Below are positions 16,696 through 24,477 of a DNA stretch of 64,000 nucleotides, piece by piece. The notes below the pieces were generated by a model. That model was not told the DNA's origin. It was given only the letters and a program-made list of their open reading frames with translations, and did no database searches. The DNA is taken from positions 4,712,001 to 4,776,000 of the forward strand of contig NZ_AP024655.1 of NCBI RefSeq assembly GCF_019977355.1, given 5' to 3'. Origin of the DNA: Arthrobacter sp. NicSoilB8. GTDB lineage: Bacteria; Actinomycetota; Actinomycetes; Actinomycetales; Micrococcaceae. Numbering within the stretch: position 1 is the first letter of the stretch; each line of letters opens with the position of its first letter. The position numbers and the translations under genes are program-made.

Positions 16696-17355
16696 ATGGC
16701 CGGAGCAACAGCCCCGCTGCTGGGACTGGAAAAGAAGAGCCTCCGCGAGCAGGCGCTCTCCGCCCTGCGCACGGCCATCACGAGCGGTGAACTCGAACCC
16801 GGGCGGCATCTGGTGGAGACGGAACTTTCCGACATGCTACAGATCAGCCGGGGAACACTGCGCGAGGCCCTGCGCCAGCTGGAGCAGGAGGGGCTACTCT
16901 CGGCCGGGCCGCGGGGCCGGCTGTCCGTGCGGCACCTTGACGGCAAGGAGATCCGGGATATTTTCGCCGTCCGGGCGGCGCTGGAGTCGCTCGCGGTCCG
17001 CTCGCTGTGTGAACTCCCGGACCGGCTTTCCGTGATCGCCTCCTTGCGCTCGGCGATCGACGCCATGGCGTCGGCCGCCGAGGGGAGCCTGGAGGAACGG
17101 ATCGAATCCGATCTCGAGTTCCACCGGACACTGTGCCGGCTCACCGGAAACGAGACCCTGCTGCACTCCTGGGAATCGCTGGAGGGGTCAATCCGGATGT
17201 CCATCATGTACGCCGGGATCGAACGGGCCGTCAAGAACATGAGCGTGGACCGGCATCACGACATCGTCGCCGCGATCGAGACCGGCGACGCGGTGCTGGC
17301 CCGCTCCACGATCCTCGAACACATGGATGGGGCCGCGAACAACCTGGTGGCGTAG
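16696..17355 (+). CDS. GntR-family regulator, FadR subfamily (local repressor)
   Basis: 219 residues. The winged helix-turn-helix covers about residues 14-80 (LREQALSALRTAITSGELEPG, then ISRGTLREALRQLEQEGLL). An all-helical FCD ligand domain covers about 90-215, with the metal-ligand pattern Asp in DLEFHRTL, His in the same motif, and His in DRHHDIVAAIETGD. The last gene of the rightward cluster, it is preceded by two dyads that match those at the divergent promoters. It probably releases DNA when a pathway sugar or sugar phosphate binds. Confidence 0.85.
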   Translation: MAGATAPLLGLEKKSLREQALSALRTAITSGELEPGRHLVETELSDMLQISRGTLREALRQLEQEGLLSAGPRGRLSVRHLDGKEIRDIFAVRAALESLAVRSLCELPDRLSVIASLRSAIDAMASAAEGSLEERIESDLEFHRTLCRLTGNETLLHSWESLEGSIRMSIMYAGIERAVKNMSVDRHHDIVAAIETGDAVLARSTILEHMDGAANNLVA

Positions 17356-17361
17356 CCGGCG

Positions 17362-18141
17362 TCAGTAGTCCACGATCGCGCCGGCGGAAATGTTGACCGT
17401 CGCATCGGTGATGGCCGAGGCCTTGTCCGAGACGATGAACGAGGCCACGTTCCCGACGTCCGCCAGCGTGGCCGTGCGGTTCAGGTGCGCGGCTTTGGCG
17501 ATCTCCACCACGATCTCCTCCCGGCCTTCGGCCTGCCACGGGATGGTCTCGATGATGCCGCCGGTGACCATGGTAACCACCCGGATCCCGTGTTTTCCCA
17601 ACTCAAGGGCCCACTGCCGGCGCAGCCCTTCCATCGCGTCCAGCGCCACCTTGAATCCGCCCAGGCCGTGGACGGTCTGCGGGCCCGAGCCGCCGAACAT
17701 CAGCACGACGCCGGAGCGCTGCTTGACCATGTGTGCGGCCGCCGCCCGGGTGGTGAGAAAGTGGGTGCGTGCAGCGAGGGTGATGGGCCGGGTGAAGTCA
17801 TCCACGTCAATTTCCATGAGCGGCTGCTGGACGTCGCCGAACGAGATCACGTTGAAGGAGATGTCGATCCGCCTGCTCTTCTTCGCAACACGGTTCACGA
17901 AGGCGTCCACCTGCTCTTCGTCCAGGGCGTCGACGACGGCGGTTTCGGCCGTGCCGCCGGCCTCGCGAATATCGCGGGCTACTTTCTCCAGCCGCGCCTC
18001 GGTCCTTCCGGCGATGTGGACGGTGGCGCCCTCAGCCGCGAAGGCCCTCGCCACTGCCCCGCCGACCGCGCCGCCGCCGCCGTAGATCAGGGCGGTCTTG
18101 CCTTCCAACAAGCCGCTTTCCGGAATCCCGTTATTCAGCAT
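17362..18141 (-). CDS. SDR-family protein with altered catalytic motif
   Basis: 259 residues. The Rossmann motif is intact (GGGGAVGGAVARAFAAEG). Where classical SDRs have an active-site Ser and YxxxK, this protein reads VLMFGGSGP and LGGFKVALDAM: the Lys is present, but the position four residues before it is Leu, not Tyr. It may be an SDR using another acid/base, a non-catalytic binding protein, or simply a divergent subgroup. ATG at 18141; an upstream in-frame extension to 18963 is not supported. Its stop lies 6 bases from the convergent GntR stop, and its link to the sugar locus is unclear. Confidence 0.75.
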   Translation of the reverse strand: MLNNGIPESGLLEGKTALIYGGGGAVGGAVARAFAAEGATVHIAGRTEARLEKVARDIREAGGTAETAVVDALDEEQVDAFVNRVAKKSRRIDISFNVISFGDVQQPLMEIDVDDFTRPITLAARTHFLTTRAAAAHMVKQRSGVVLMFGGSGPQTVHGLGGFKVALDAMEGLRRQWALELGKHGIRVVTMVTGGIIETIPWQAEGREEIVVEIAKAAHLNRTATLADVGNVASFIVSDKASAITDATVNISAGAIVDY

Positions 18142-18477
18142 GGTCGCCTGCCTAGAGCCGCGGAGTTCGTGAATTCCCTCAACTATGTTCTTGCCGGCGG
18201 CCGGTGGCAAGAGGACCGGAGCCCTGCGCACCGCCCCGGCCGGATGCGCTCCACGGTCCGGGACAATGCCGGGACTCGACCAGGCGTCCCCCAATGAACA
18301 CTCCTGGCCGAACCACGACGCACAGGGCGGGCAGTTGGCGCCCCCTGCAATCGAGGAATTGGACACGTCCAATTCCTCGCCCTGAGCGTACCCGGAGAAC
18401 ATTAGACATGTCCAACCTGTTAGGATCACAAACGAAACGACGTCATGTGACGAGCCGCGTCCCGAGAGGTACGTCCG
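18142..18477. other. Divergent intergenic region with operators
   Basis: 336 bases between the SDR (-) and the XRE regulator (+). No gene is supported. It contains a 28-bp perfect inverted repeat (18352-18379), a related shorter dyad (18402-18415) and an extended -10 (18418-18426), listed separately. The left part (18142-18350) shows nothing I recognise. Confidence 0.6.
18352..18426 (+). promoter_or_regulatory. Paired operators and extended -10 of the XRE module
   Basis: Operator 1 is a 13-2-13 perfect inverted repeat, arms CGAGGAATTGGAC and GTCCAATTCCTCG around AC (18352-18379). Operator 2, TTAGACATGTCCAA (18402-18415), matches its core TTGGACACGTCCAA at 12 of 14 positions; the centres are 43 bases apart, about four helical turns. 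TG-T-TAGGAT (18418-18426), an extended -10, follows immediately, so operator 2 would block the promoter of the XRE gene at 18478. Confidence 0.6.
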
Positions 18478-18930
18478 ATGAAAGTAGTCACCGTGAGCAG
18501 CGACCAGCCGACCTCCACGACGGCCCTGGCTCTCGCCCGCAAACTGAACATCCTCCTGGACACCGCCGAAGCCGAGGGCCGGAAAATCACGTTCAATGAC
18601 GTCCGGGATGCCATGTCCGCTGCCGGGACCCCGCTCTCGCGCGCCCGGTGGCACTACATGCGAACGGGCACCGGACCGGCCGTCAAGAAGGTCGAACTCC
18701 TGCAGAACCTGGCCAGCTACTTCGGCGTGAACGAGAACTACCTGATCGACGGCGACGAAGGCCTTCCGCCCCGGGTGGAGGCACAGCTTGAACTGCTCGC
18801 CTCCATGCGGGCCAACAAGGTGCGCGACTTTGCCGCCCGCCAACTGGACGGGCTCTCCCCGGAAACCCTGCTCCAGATCCGGGACCTGATCGACCAGCAG
18901 CTCGCCCGCAGGGATCCGGACCAGCCCTGA
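18478..18930 (+). CDS. XRE-family helix-turn-helix regulator
   Basis: 150 residues. A Cro/CI-like HTH spans about residues 35-90 (ITFNDVRDAMSAAGTPLSRARWHYMRTG, then LLQNLASYFGVNENYLI). The C-terminal half is helical and charged, perhaps for dimerisation. The following gene encodes a HEXXH protein of the ImmA/IrrE type, a frequent partner that cleaves or removes such repressors. The two operators in front of it suggest cooperative autorepression. ATG at 18478, with only a weak GAGAGG site 7 bases before. Confidence 0.78.
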   Translation: MKVVTVSSDQPTSTTALALARKLNILLDTAEAEGRKITFNDVRDAMSAAGTPLSRARWHYMRTGTGPAVKKVELLQNLASYFGVNENYLIDGDEGLPPRVEAQLELLASMRANKVRDFAARQLDGLSPETLLQIRDLIDQQLARRDPDQP

Positions 18931-19045
18931 CAGCTCCGCCACCAACCACGCTTTGACCTGCACTGATATGCTTCAGCCGAGGTTTGGCCGTCAGGAAGTG
19001 GCGTGTCCACGCTGACGCTCTATCAACAGTGCAAGGACTTCGTAC

Positions 19046-19528
19046 ATGGATTACGACGCCGCCCGGTCGCGGGCACGGGAAGCAGAAGCAGGCCTCTTCC
19101 TCACCGAGCCGGTCTCCCTGGCGTCGATCCAGACTCATCTTGAACGGCAGCGGAACCGCACGATCGTCATCAGCGCCATCGAAGGGGCCACGGACAAGGT
19201 CTGCGGGTTGTGGTTCGGACTGGACCACATGGACCTGATCCTGCATGCCAGGGCGGCCTCCGAAGTCCACCGGCAGCAGATTGTCCTCCACGAGTTCGCG
19301 CACATGATCCTGCGCCACGAGCAGGACGTCGTGTCCGCCGAATACGCGGGGGCGTTCTTCCCGGACCTCGATCCGGAGCGCGTCGTGAGGGCGCTCAAGC
19401 GGACAGATTTCCTCAATGAGGTCGAGGTCACCGCCGAGCTCCTGGCAGACCGCCTGGCTGCACGAATCCGCCGCTCCCAGGACCGCTCCGGCGGCCAGCC
19501 GGGGAACTTCAGCTCCGTTTTCGGATGA
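19046..19528 (+). CDS. ImmA/IrrE-like HEXXH metallopeptidase domain protein
   Basis: 160 residues. The zinc motif HEFAH occupies residues 82-86 (LHEFAHMILRHEQ), and Glu127 in EVTAELLADRLA sits where the third ligand of ImmA/IrrE proteases lies. This family includes proteases that inactivate XRE repressors in response to a signal. AAGGAC precedes the ATG. The gene lies 115 bases after the XRE regulator and overlaps the membrane-protein gene by ATGA. Regulation of the XRE repressor is the obvious hypothesis; an alternative is a toxin-like role, as annotated for relatives. Confidence 0.75.
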   Translation: MDYDAARSRAREAEAGLFLTEPVSLASIQTHLERQRNRTIVISAIEGATDKVCGLWFGLDHMDLILHARAASEVHRQQIVLHEFAHMILRHEQDVVSAEYAGAFFPDLDPERVVRALKRTDFLNEVEVTAELLADRLAARIRRSQDRSGGQPGNFSSVFG

Positions 19529-20106
19529 TCCAGCTTCTGATGGCCGCGGTTCTCTTCGTTCTCGCTGCGGCCCGCATCCCGGCTGTGGTGAGGAACGGCC
19601 GGGACACCGCGTGCTTCCGGTACATCCCGCGGATGCGCCGGTCCTTCAAGGCCGGCTTCACCATGGTCGGCATCGGCTGTGTTGTCGGCATGCTCGTGGT
19701 GGTCAGGTTCGCGATCGGGCTGCTCTCGGTCCCGGTCCCGGCGCTCCTGGCCGTCCCGGTGCCCTCCGATGCCGCCATCCGCTTCTTGGAAATGGTCACC
19801 ATTGTCCTAGTCGGGGCGGGACTGACGGTGCCCGCATTGGCCGGCCGGACCAGCCGCAACCGGAAGGCCCGCTGGGAAGCCGATACCGTCGCCGGCGTCG
19901 AACCCATCAGGGAACGGATCCTGCGGGACGCGGGCCCCGAACGCCTCCTCGAAAGCGACCCCGACGCTCCAGCCCGGGAACGGCTTCACCGGATGATCGT
20001 TGAGGTCTGGGACGCTGAGCTGGCGTCCGGCGGGACCCTGACCGCGGGCGAGCGGACTTTCCTCCTGGCCGCCGATAAGCGGCTCGACCTGAACCGGATC
20101 GTGTAA
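19525..20106 (+). CDS. Membrane protein with C-terminal cytoplasmic domain
   Basis: 193 residues. Three hydrophobic segments (about 1-20, 45-78, 85-106) are followed by a soluble helical domain of ~85 residues rich in Arg, Glu and Leu. It overlaps the HEXXH-protein gene by 4 bases. In other actinobacteria XRE/ImmA-like genes are accompanied by larger polytopic proteins of the MAB_1171c type; this one looks like the C-terminal half only, so it may be a shortened version. A membrane sensor or effector of the module is plausible. Function unknown. Confidence 0.65.
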   Translation: MIQLLMAAVLFVLAAARIPAVVRNGRDTACFRYIPRMRRSFKAGFTMVGIGCVVGMLVVVRFAIGLLSVPVPALLAVPVPSDAAIRFLEMVTIVLVGAGLTVPALAGRTSRNRKARWEADTVAGVEPIRERILRDAGPERLLESDPDAPARERLHRMIVEVWDAELASGGTLTAGERTFLLAADKRLDLNRIV

Positions 20107-20338
20107 CCGGGCCCAGCGGGGCGATCCCGGGACGCCTCACCCACCCGACGCGGCGCCGTCGTCCGGCCGGCACCGAACTGCACAAGATCTTCCGGGACAT
20201 GGTGCTGTTCGACTTCCAGGCCGCGATCCACGCCGCTGCCGACCAGCCCGTCCTTGTCCCAGCCACCGGCAATATCGAGCCCGGCAATATCTAAACCGGC
20301 AAAATCGGGCCCGGCGCCGAACTCAGCGCGGCACGGAA

Positions 20339-22254
20339 CTAGGTTCCGGGCGGGACGCCTGGGCCTGATTCGCCGGAGCCGCTCGGAGGTTTCTGGCCGC
20401 CCGGGCCGCCTTGGCCTTCAGCCTGGCTGCCCTGGCCGGGCTGGCTTTCAGGCGTCTCATGGTCGATGGAGGCCGCGGGACCGCCGATCCCGTAGAAGTC
20501 CGCCTGACCGCCGGCCGGCCCCTGCGGGGTCCCGCCGGGAGTCCCGCCACCCGGGGCCCCGGCATGTGGGGCTCCGGCACCGGGGACTCCGGCGTCAGGA
20601 CCGGGAGCGTAGCTTGGGCCGGGTGGATACGGGGCGGCGCCGGGCGGCGGATACGGGGCGGCGCCGGCCGGTCCCGGGCCGGGGCCTGCGTAGGCGAGCG
20701 CAGGAAGGTCGCCTGGGTCCACGGGACCCATGTCGAGGTGGAACGGCGGATATTCATCACGCATGAGCGCAACGTACGTCATGACGCGGTAGATCCAGCG
20801 GTTCAGGCCTAGCAGCAGGTCGAACAACCCCTGCAAGTACCGGCCGGTGAACAACAGGATCACACCGGCAATGAAGACCAGCAGGCCCAGGAGCGAGATT
20901 CCCACACCTTCCTGGACCCATCGGCCGTCGCGGAACTCCCAGGTCCTCGCCGTCCCGGTCAGCAGGCCGACGATCAGCAGATGCGGAATGGCCAGCAGCC
21001 ACGATTTCACGAAAATCAGGCCGCGGGACAGCCGTTCAGGATAGTCGACGTCGAAATCCGCCGGGTAATCGGTGCGGGCCAGCGTGAAGGGCGGATAGGC
21101 GTCCGTGCCGATCGCGCTGAAGGCGTAGAAAGCCACGCGCCAGTTCCAGCGGATTACGCCGACGTTGAAGTCGAACAGCGAGCGCGGATAACGTCCCGTG
21201 AACAAGATCGCGAACCACGCCACAAGAGTGACCACCCCGAAAGCGAACCAGAGGAAAAACAGCACGATGTAGTGCGGGATGGCCAGGAACCACTTGACGA
21301 GCCACATCCAGCGGGACAGGTTCGGGTCGAGGTAGCCGTTGAGGCGTGCGGGATAAACGTGGTGCGTCGGGCCGCGCGGGGGTACCGGATAGGGGGTTCC
21401 CGCCGGGGCTGCATAGGCCCCGGCTGCATATGCCCCGGCTGCGCCCGGCGCGGCAGCACTGGTCAGCTGACCCGGGGCGGCCCCCGCCGGATGTGTGCCC
21501 ACCGGATACGGCTGGCCGGGCTGGGTCTGCAGGCTGCCGGGAGTGACGCCGGTGCCCGGCCCGCCGCGGCCGGATCCTGCGGCGCGGCCCAGTCCTGCGG
21601 CGCCCAGCACGATCAGCGGCACTCCGATCAGGAGCATCACAACCCCGCCGATCAGTAGGCCGATGAAGACCGGCCACAGCAGATCGGAGCGGGCCCCTGC
21701 CTGCAGATTCACCGCCACCGGGGCACTCGCGTCGGCATTCATGACCACCACGGCCCAGGTTCCGGAGCGCAGGTCCCAGGCGAGTTCCTGTTGCCCGGGG
21801 CCCGTGGCGGTCGCGGCCCAGAAGTTTTGCCGTGCCGGGTCGGACGGGGCATTAGCGCCGGGCACTTCGCGGTAGATCACGCGGAAGGGGTCAGCCCTGA
21901 CGTCGACGATCTCGGTGTGCCGCACGCCGGCCATGTACGCCGCGACGTCGGCCTGCGGGGCTATACCGATGAAGATTTCCTTGCCCGGATCGGTGGTGGA
22001 GCCGCGGAGCAGGACGCTGCCCGCAAAGTCCGCGGGAGTGCCCTCGGGCAGGCCGCCTCCGGTCATGAGGTCCAGCCGCGGCGTGGTGAGTGCGTAGGAA
22101 TCGCCCGAGAACGGCGCCGACGGCGTGATGAAGTACCTGCCGTCGCGCTGCTGATAGTTGGCCCAGCCCGTGAAGCCGGCTCCCGCCAACAACCCCAGAC
22201 CGACCAGTGCGCACAGCGCGCCGATCACCAGCATGACAATCCGGCCTGCTTTCA
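20339..22254 (-). CDS. DUF4389-like membrane protein with Pro/Gly-rich tail
   Basis: 638 residues. Helix at 5-28, an extracytoplasmic domain of about 170 residues, a helix near 205-230, then a Pro/Gly/Ala-rich linker. Two homologous repeats follow, each with NxYLDPN-like or YPERLSRG entry, two to three helices and a TGRYP/TGRYLQGLFD motif (about residues 325-420 and 430-525). The internal duplication with LFDFNVGVIRWNWRV / LFDLLLGLNRWIYRV is the mark of DUF4389 proteins. A low-complexity GAP-rich tail ends the chain. The ATG at 22254 follows GGAAAGGA. Role unknown; possibly cotranscribed with the flavodoxin gene 81 bases upstream. Confidence 0.75.
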
Positions 22255-22335
22255 TGGCCGCCGTCCTTTCCGATGGTCCGTTGGCACGCCCGGTTGGGCG
22301 GGACTTCCGGATGTCAGGTGTGCCGGGCCGGGGGG

Positions 22336-22785
22336 CTACTGCCGCCCGAGCGAGGTCAGCAGGGCCTTCGCCCAATTGCCAGCCTTGTCGATCTCCCCGC
22401 TGCGCAACGGACCCTTCGTGCCGCCCACGTAGAACGGCATGGGTTCGGCGATGATGTCGGCGCCGCCGGCGCGGAGGGCGTGCGTAATCTTCTTGGCGGC
22501 ATCGCCGTGGATGAACATCCGCAGGCGTGTATCGAAGGCGGCCGCCTTGACTCCCGTGAGCCGGTCCTTCCCGAGGCCCGACAGCAGCGCGGTGACCTTC
22601 GGCGTCGGACGCCATCCGTTGATGGGGCTGCCGACGACGAAAAGGTCCCCCGCCGCCAGCTCACCCGAGTCGAACTCGTCGACCGGAACTGCCGCTGCGT
22701 CCAGCCCCTCGAGCTGGGCGGCCACAGCCTCGGCCACGGCCTTCGTGTTGCCGAAGGCCGAGTCGTAGACAATGAAGGCTTTCAA
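22336..22785 (-). CDS. Flavodoxin-domain protein (TTG start)
   Basis: 149 residues, flavodoxin fold. The FMN phosphate loop is YDSAFGNTKAVAEAV at residues ~6-20, with VVGSPINGWRPTPKV as the second flavin loop. The start is a TTG at 22785 that overlaps the alcohol dehydrogenase stop as TTGA (22782-22785); the conserved first strand (KAFIVYDS) begins right after it, and no ATG or GTG gives a complete fold. Expression therefore depends on translation of the dehydrogenase. It could carry electrons for a partner oxidoreductase or act in a redox response. Confidence 0.8.
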   Translation of the reverse strand: MKAFIVYDSAFGNTKAVAEAVAAQLEGLDAAAVPVDEFDSGELAAGDLFVVGSPINGWRPTPKVTALLSGLGKDRLTGVKAAAFDTRLRMFIHGDAAKKITHALRAGGADIIAEPMPFYVGGTKGPLRSGEIDKAGNWAKALLTSLGRQ

Positions 22786-23837
22786 GCCGTGATCACCACT
22801 TTGAGTGCCTTCGTCTCGGCGGCGCGGGCGAAGGTGTCGTAGGCCTCCATGAACTCGGCAAAGGTGAAGTGGTGGGTCGCAAAACTGTCGGCCGGCACTT
22901 TTTGCAGCGCCACGAGCTTGAGCAGCATGGGGGTGGTATTGGTGTTGACCAGGCCCATGCTGATGTTGATGTTCTGGATCCACAGGTCTTCGACGTGCAG
23001 TTGGACGGGTTTGCCGTGCACGCCCACATTGGCCACGTTGCCGCCGGGCCGCACGATGTCAACGCACATGGCGAAGGTGGCCGGGATGCCGACGGCCTCG
23101 ATCGCCACGTCCACGCCCAGCCCGTCGGTCAGGAGCATCACCTGTTCCTTCCAATCGGCATCGCTGGAGAGGACCACATCGGTGGCGCCGAATTCGCGGG
23201 ATTTCTCGAGCCGGTTCGCGTCGAGGTCGACGGCGATGATCGTGGCGGCGCCGTAGAGGCCGGCGGTGCAGATCGCGGCGAGCCCGACGGGGCCCGCGCC
23301 AATCACGGCGACCGTGTCGCCGGGCTTGACCCTGCCGTACTGCACACCGATCTCAAAGCCGGTGGGAAGGATGTCGGAAAGCATGACGGCCTGTTGGTCG
23401 CTCACTCCTTCTGGCACGAGGTACAGGGAGTTCTCGGCATACGGGACACGGACGAATTCGGCCTGAGTGCCGTCAATCAGATGCCCGAAGACCCAGCCGG
23501 TGCCGGAGGAGCCTTCCTCCCCGAGACAGTGGGAGTACAGGCCCGTCTTGCAGTTCGTGCAGTGCCCGCAGGACTTGATGCAGGAGATGATGACGCGGTC
23601 TCCGACCTTGAGGCTGGTCACGGACGCGCCGATCTCCGTAATGGTGCCTACTCCTTCGTGGCCCAGGATGCGGCCTTTGGCCACCGCCGGGACATCGCCT
23701 TTGAGGATGTGCAGATCGGTGCCGCAGATGGTGGTGGTGTCCACTTTGACGATCACGTCGCTGGGGCTCTGGATGACGGGATCGGGAACGTCGGTCCAGG
23801 ATTTCTCGCCGGGGCCGCCATAGACGAGGGCTTTCAT
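22782..23837 (-). CDS. Zinc-dependent alcohol dehydrogenase
   Basis: 351 residues of the medium-chain dehydrogenase family. Catalytic zinc site: Cys in TTICGTDLH, GHEG with the ligand His and Glu. Structural zinc: four cysteines in CIKSCGHCTNCKTGLYSHC. The NAD(P) Rossmann motif is VIGAGPVGLAAI near residue 175, followed by VDLDANRLE, whose Asp favours NAD. It would interconvert alcohols and aldehydes or ketones. Its start overlaps the upstream STAS-like gene by ATGA and its end overlaps the flavodoxin start, making a tightly coupled three-gene operon. Confidence 0.88.
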   Translation of the reverse strand: MKALVYGGPGEKSWTDVPDPVIQSPSDVIVKVDTTTICGTDLHILKGDVPAVAKGRILGHEGVGTITEIGASVTSLKVGDRVIISCIKSCGHCTNCKTGLYSHCLGEEGSSGTGWVFGHLIDGTQAEFVRVPYAENSLYLVPEGVSDQQAVMLSDILPTGFEIGVQYGRVKPGDTVAVIGAGPVGLAAICTAGLYGAATIIAVDLDANRLEKSREFGATDVVLSSDADWKEQVMLLTDGLGVDVAIEAVGIPATFAMCVDIVRPGGNVANVGVHGKPVQLHVEDLWIQNINISMGLVNTNTTPMLLKLVALQKVPADSFATHHFTFAEFMEAYDTFARAAETKALKVVITA

Positions 23838-24163
23838 ACGTGCTCCTTGGTTTTCAGGATCACCAGCGGGTCCACGAGGCGCAGGCGGCAGGGGGTCTCA
23901 GACGCGTCGATCCCCGAGTACAGGAGCGAGGCGCGGGCACGCTCGCGGAGTTCGTCGATTGCGGGAGCCGAAACACGGGCATGGGCGAGGTCGAGCACGA
24001 GTTCGAATCCGGGAAGCTTGCTGGTGACCCGGCGGCAGACAACGTACAGCGCCCGAACATTGGCCACCGTCACTACGCCGTGCACCTCGATCCGCGCGGT
24101 TTCGGCGTCGGCGTCAAGACGTATCAGAACCTTAAGTTTGGGGTCCCCCATATGGTGATGCAT
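23834..24163 (-). CDS. STAS-like small protein
   Basis: 109 residues with alternating strands and helices (ARIEVHGVVTVANVRALY, FELVLDLAHARVSAPAIDEL) that resemble a STAS/anti-sigma-antagonist fold: a central LDL-type strand followed by a Ser at the helix start. It begins with MHHHMGD; the later ATG at 24151 is also possible. It overlaps the alcohol dehydrogenase start by 4 bases. Its start codon lies at the edge of a perfect hairpin (24163-24192) whose loop carries the GGGAG-like site. Signalling function is a guess. Confidence 0.55.
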   Translation of the reverse strand: MHHHMGDPKLKVLIRLDADAETARIEVHGVVTVANVRALYVVCRRVTSKLPGFELVLDLAHARVSAPAIDELRERARASLLYSGIDASETPCRLRLVDPLVILKTKEHV

Positions 24164-24192
24164 GAAACCGTCAGAGCTCCCTGACGGTTTCA
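24163..24192 (-). promoter_or_regulatory. Perfect 12-6-12 inverted repeat at a start codon
   Basis: TGAAACCGTCAG (24163-24174) and CTGACGGTTTCA (24181-24192) flank AGCTCC. In the leftward transcript the loop region holds GGAGCT, the only Shine-Dalgarno-like sequence, and the last A of the stem is the first base of the ATG. It could act as an RNA switch on translation or as a DNA operator. Confidence 0.55.
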
Positions 24193-24477
24193 GGGTGGGC
24201 GGACAACCCTGAAGGTGGACTGTAGTTGTTCATGCGGCCGTGGTCTCCTGCCTTTTCCTGCTGAAGCCGGAAAGTGCAAAACGCCATTTCCTTCCCCAAT
24301 TCGCGGCGAGACCGGTACTGCATTCCTCAAAGCGGTTCTTCCCCCAATATGGCCCCCAACTGGCCGTGCAGGAACCGCCCCAGATTCAGCTTGGGGGGCA
24401 CGCGCTGAGCAAGTAAGGGGCGAAAGTCCCCTATGCGCGTTTGGGACCGTCGGCGTTCCCCGCCTAGCCTGTTCCCT
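24164..24477. other. Divergent intergenic region with DosR-like box
   Basis: 314 bases without a gene, between the STAS-like gene (-) and the amidohydrolase gene (+). It contains the start-codon hairpin, an AT-richer stretch near 24230-24360 without features I recognise, a DosR-like box at 24417-24431 and a predicted promoter at 24441-24470. Confidence 0.55.
24417..24470 (+). promoter_or_regulatory. DosR/DevR-like box and leaderless promoter
   Basis: GGGGCGAAAGTCCCC (24417-24431); its reverse complement GGGGACTTTCGCCCC resembles the hypoxia DosR box (GGGACTTTNGNCCC type). TTGGGA (24441-24446), 18 bases and TAGCCT (24465-24470) make a possible promoter whose transcript would start at or next to the ATG at 24478. 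Confidence 0.45.

Noticed and set aside
18142..18963. N-terminal extension of the SDR gene across the XRE region
   Set aside because: It runs antisense through a good XRE gene and the operators; the Rossmann fold starts only after 18141.
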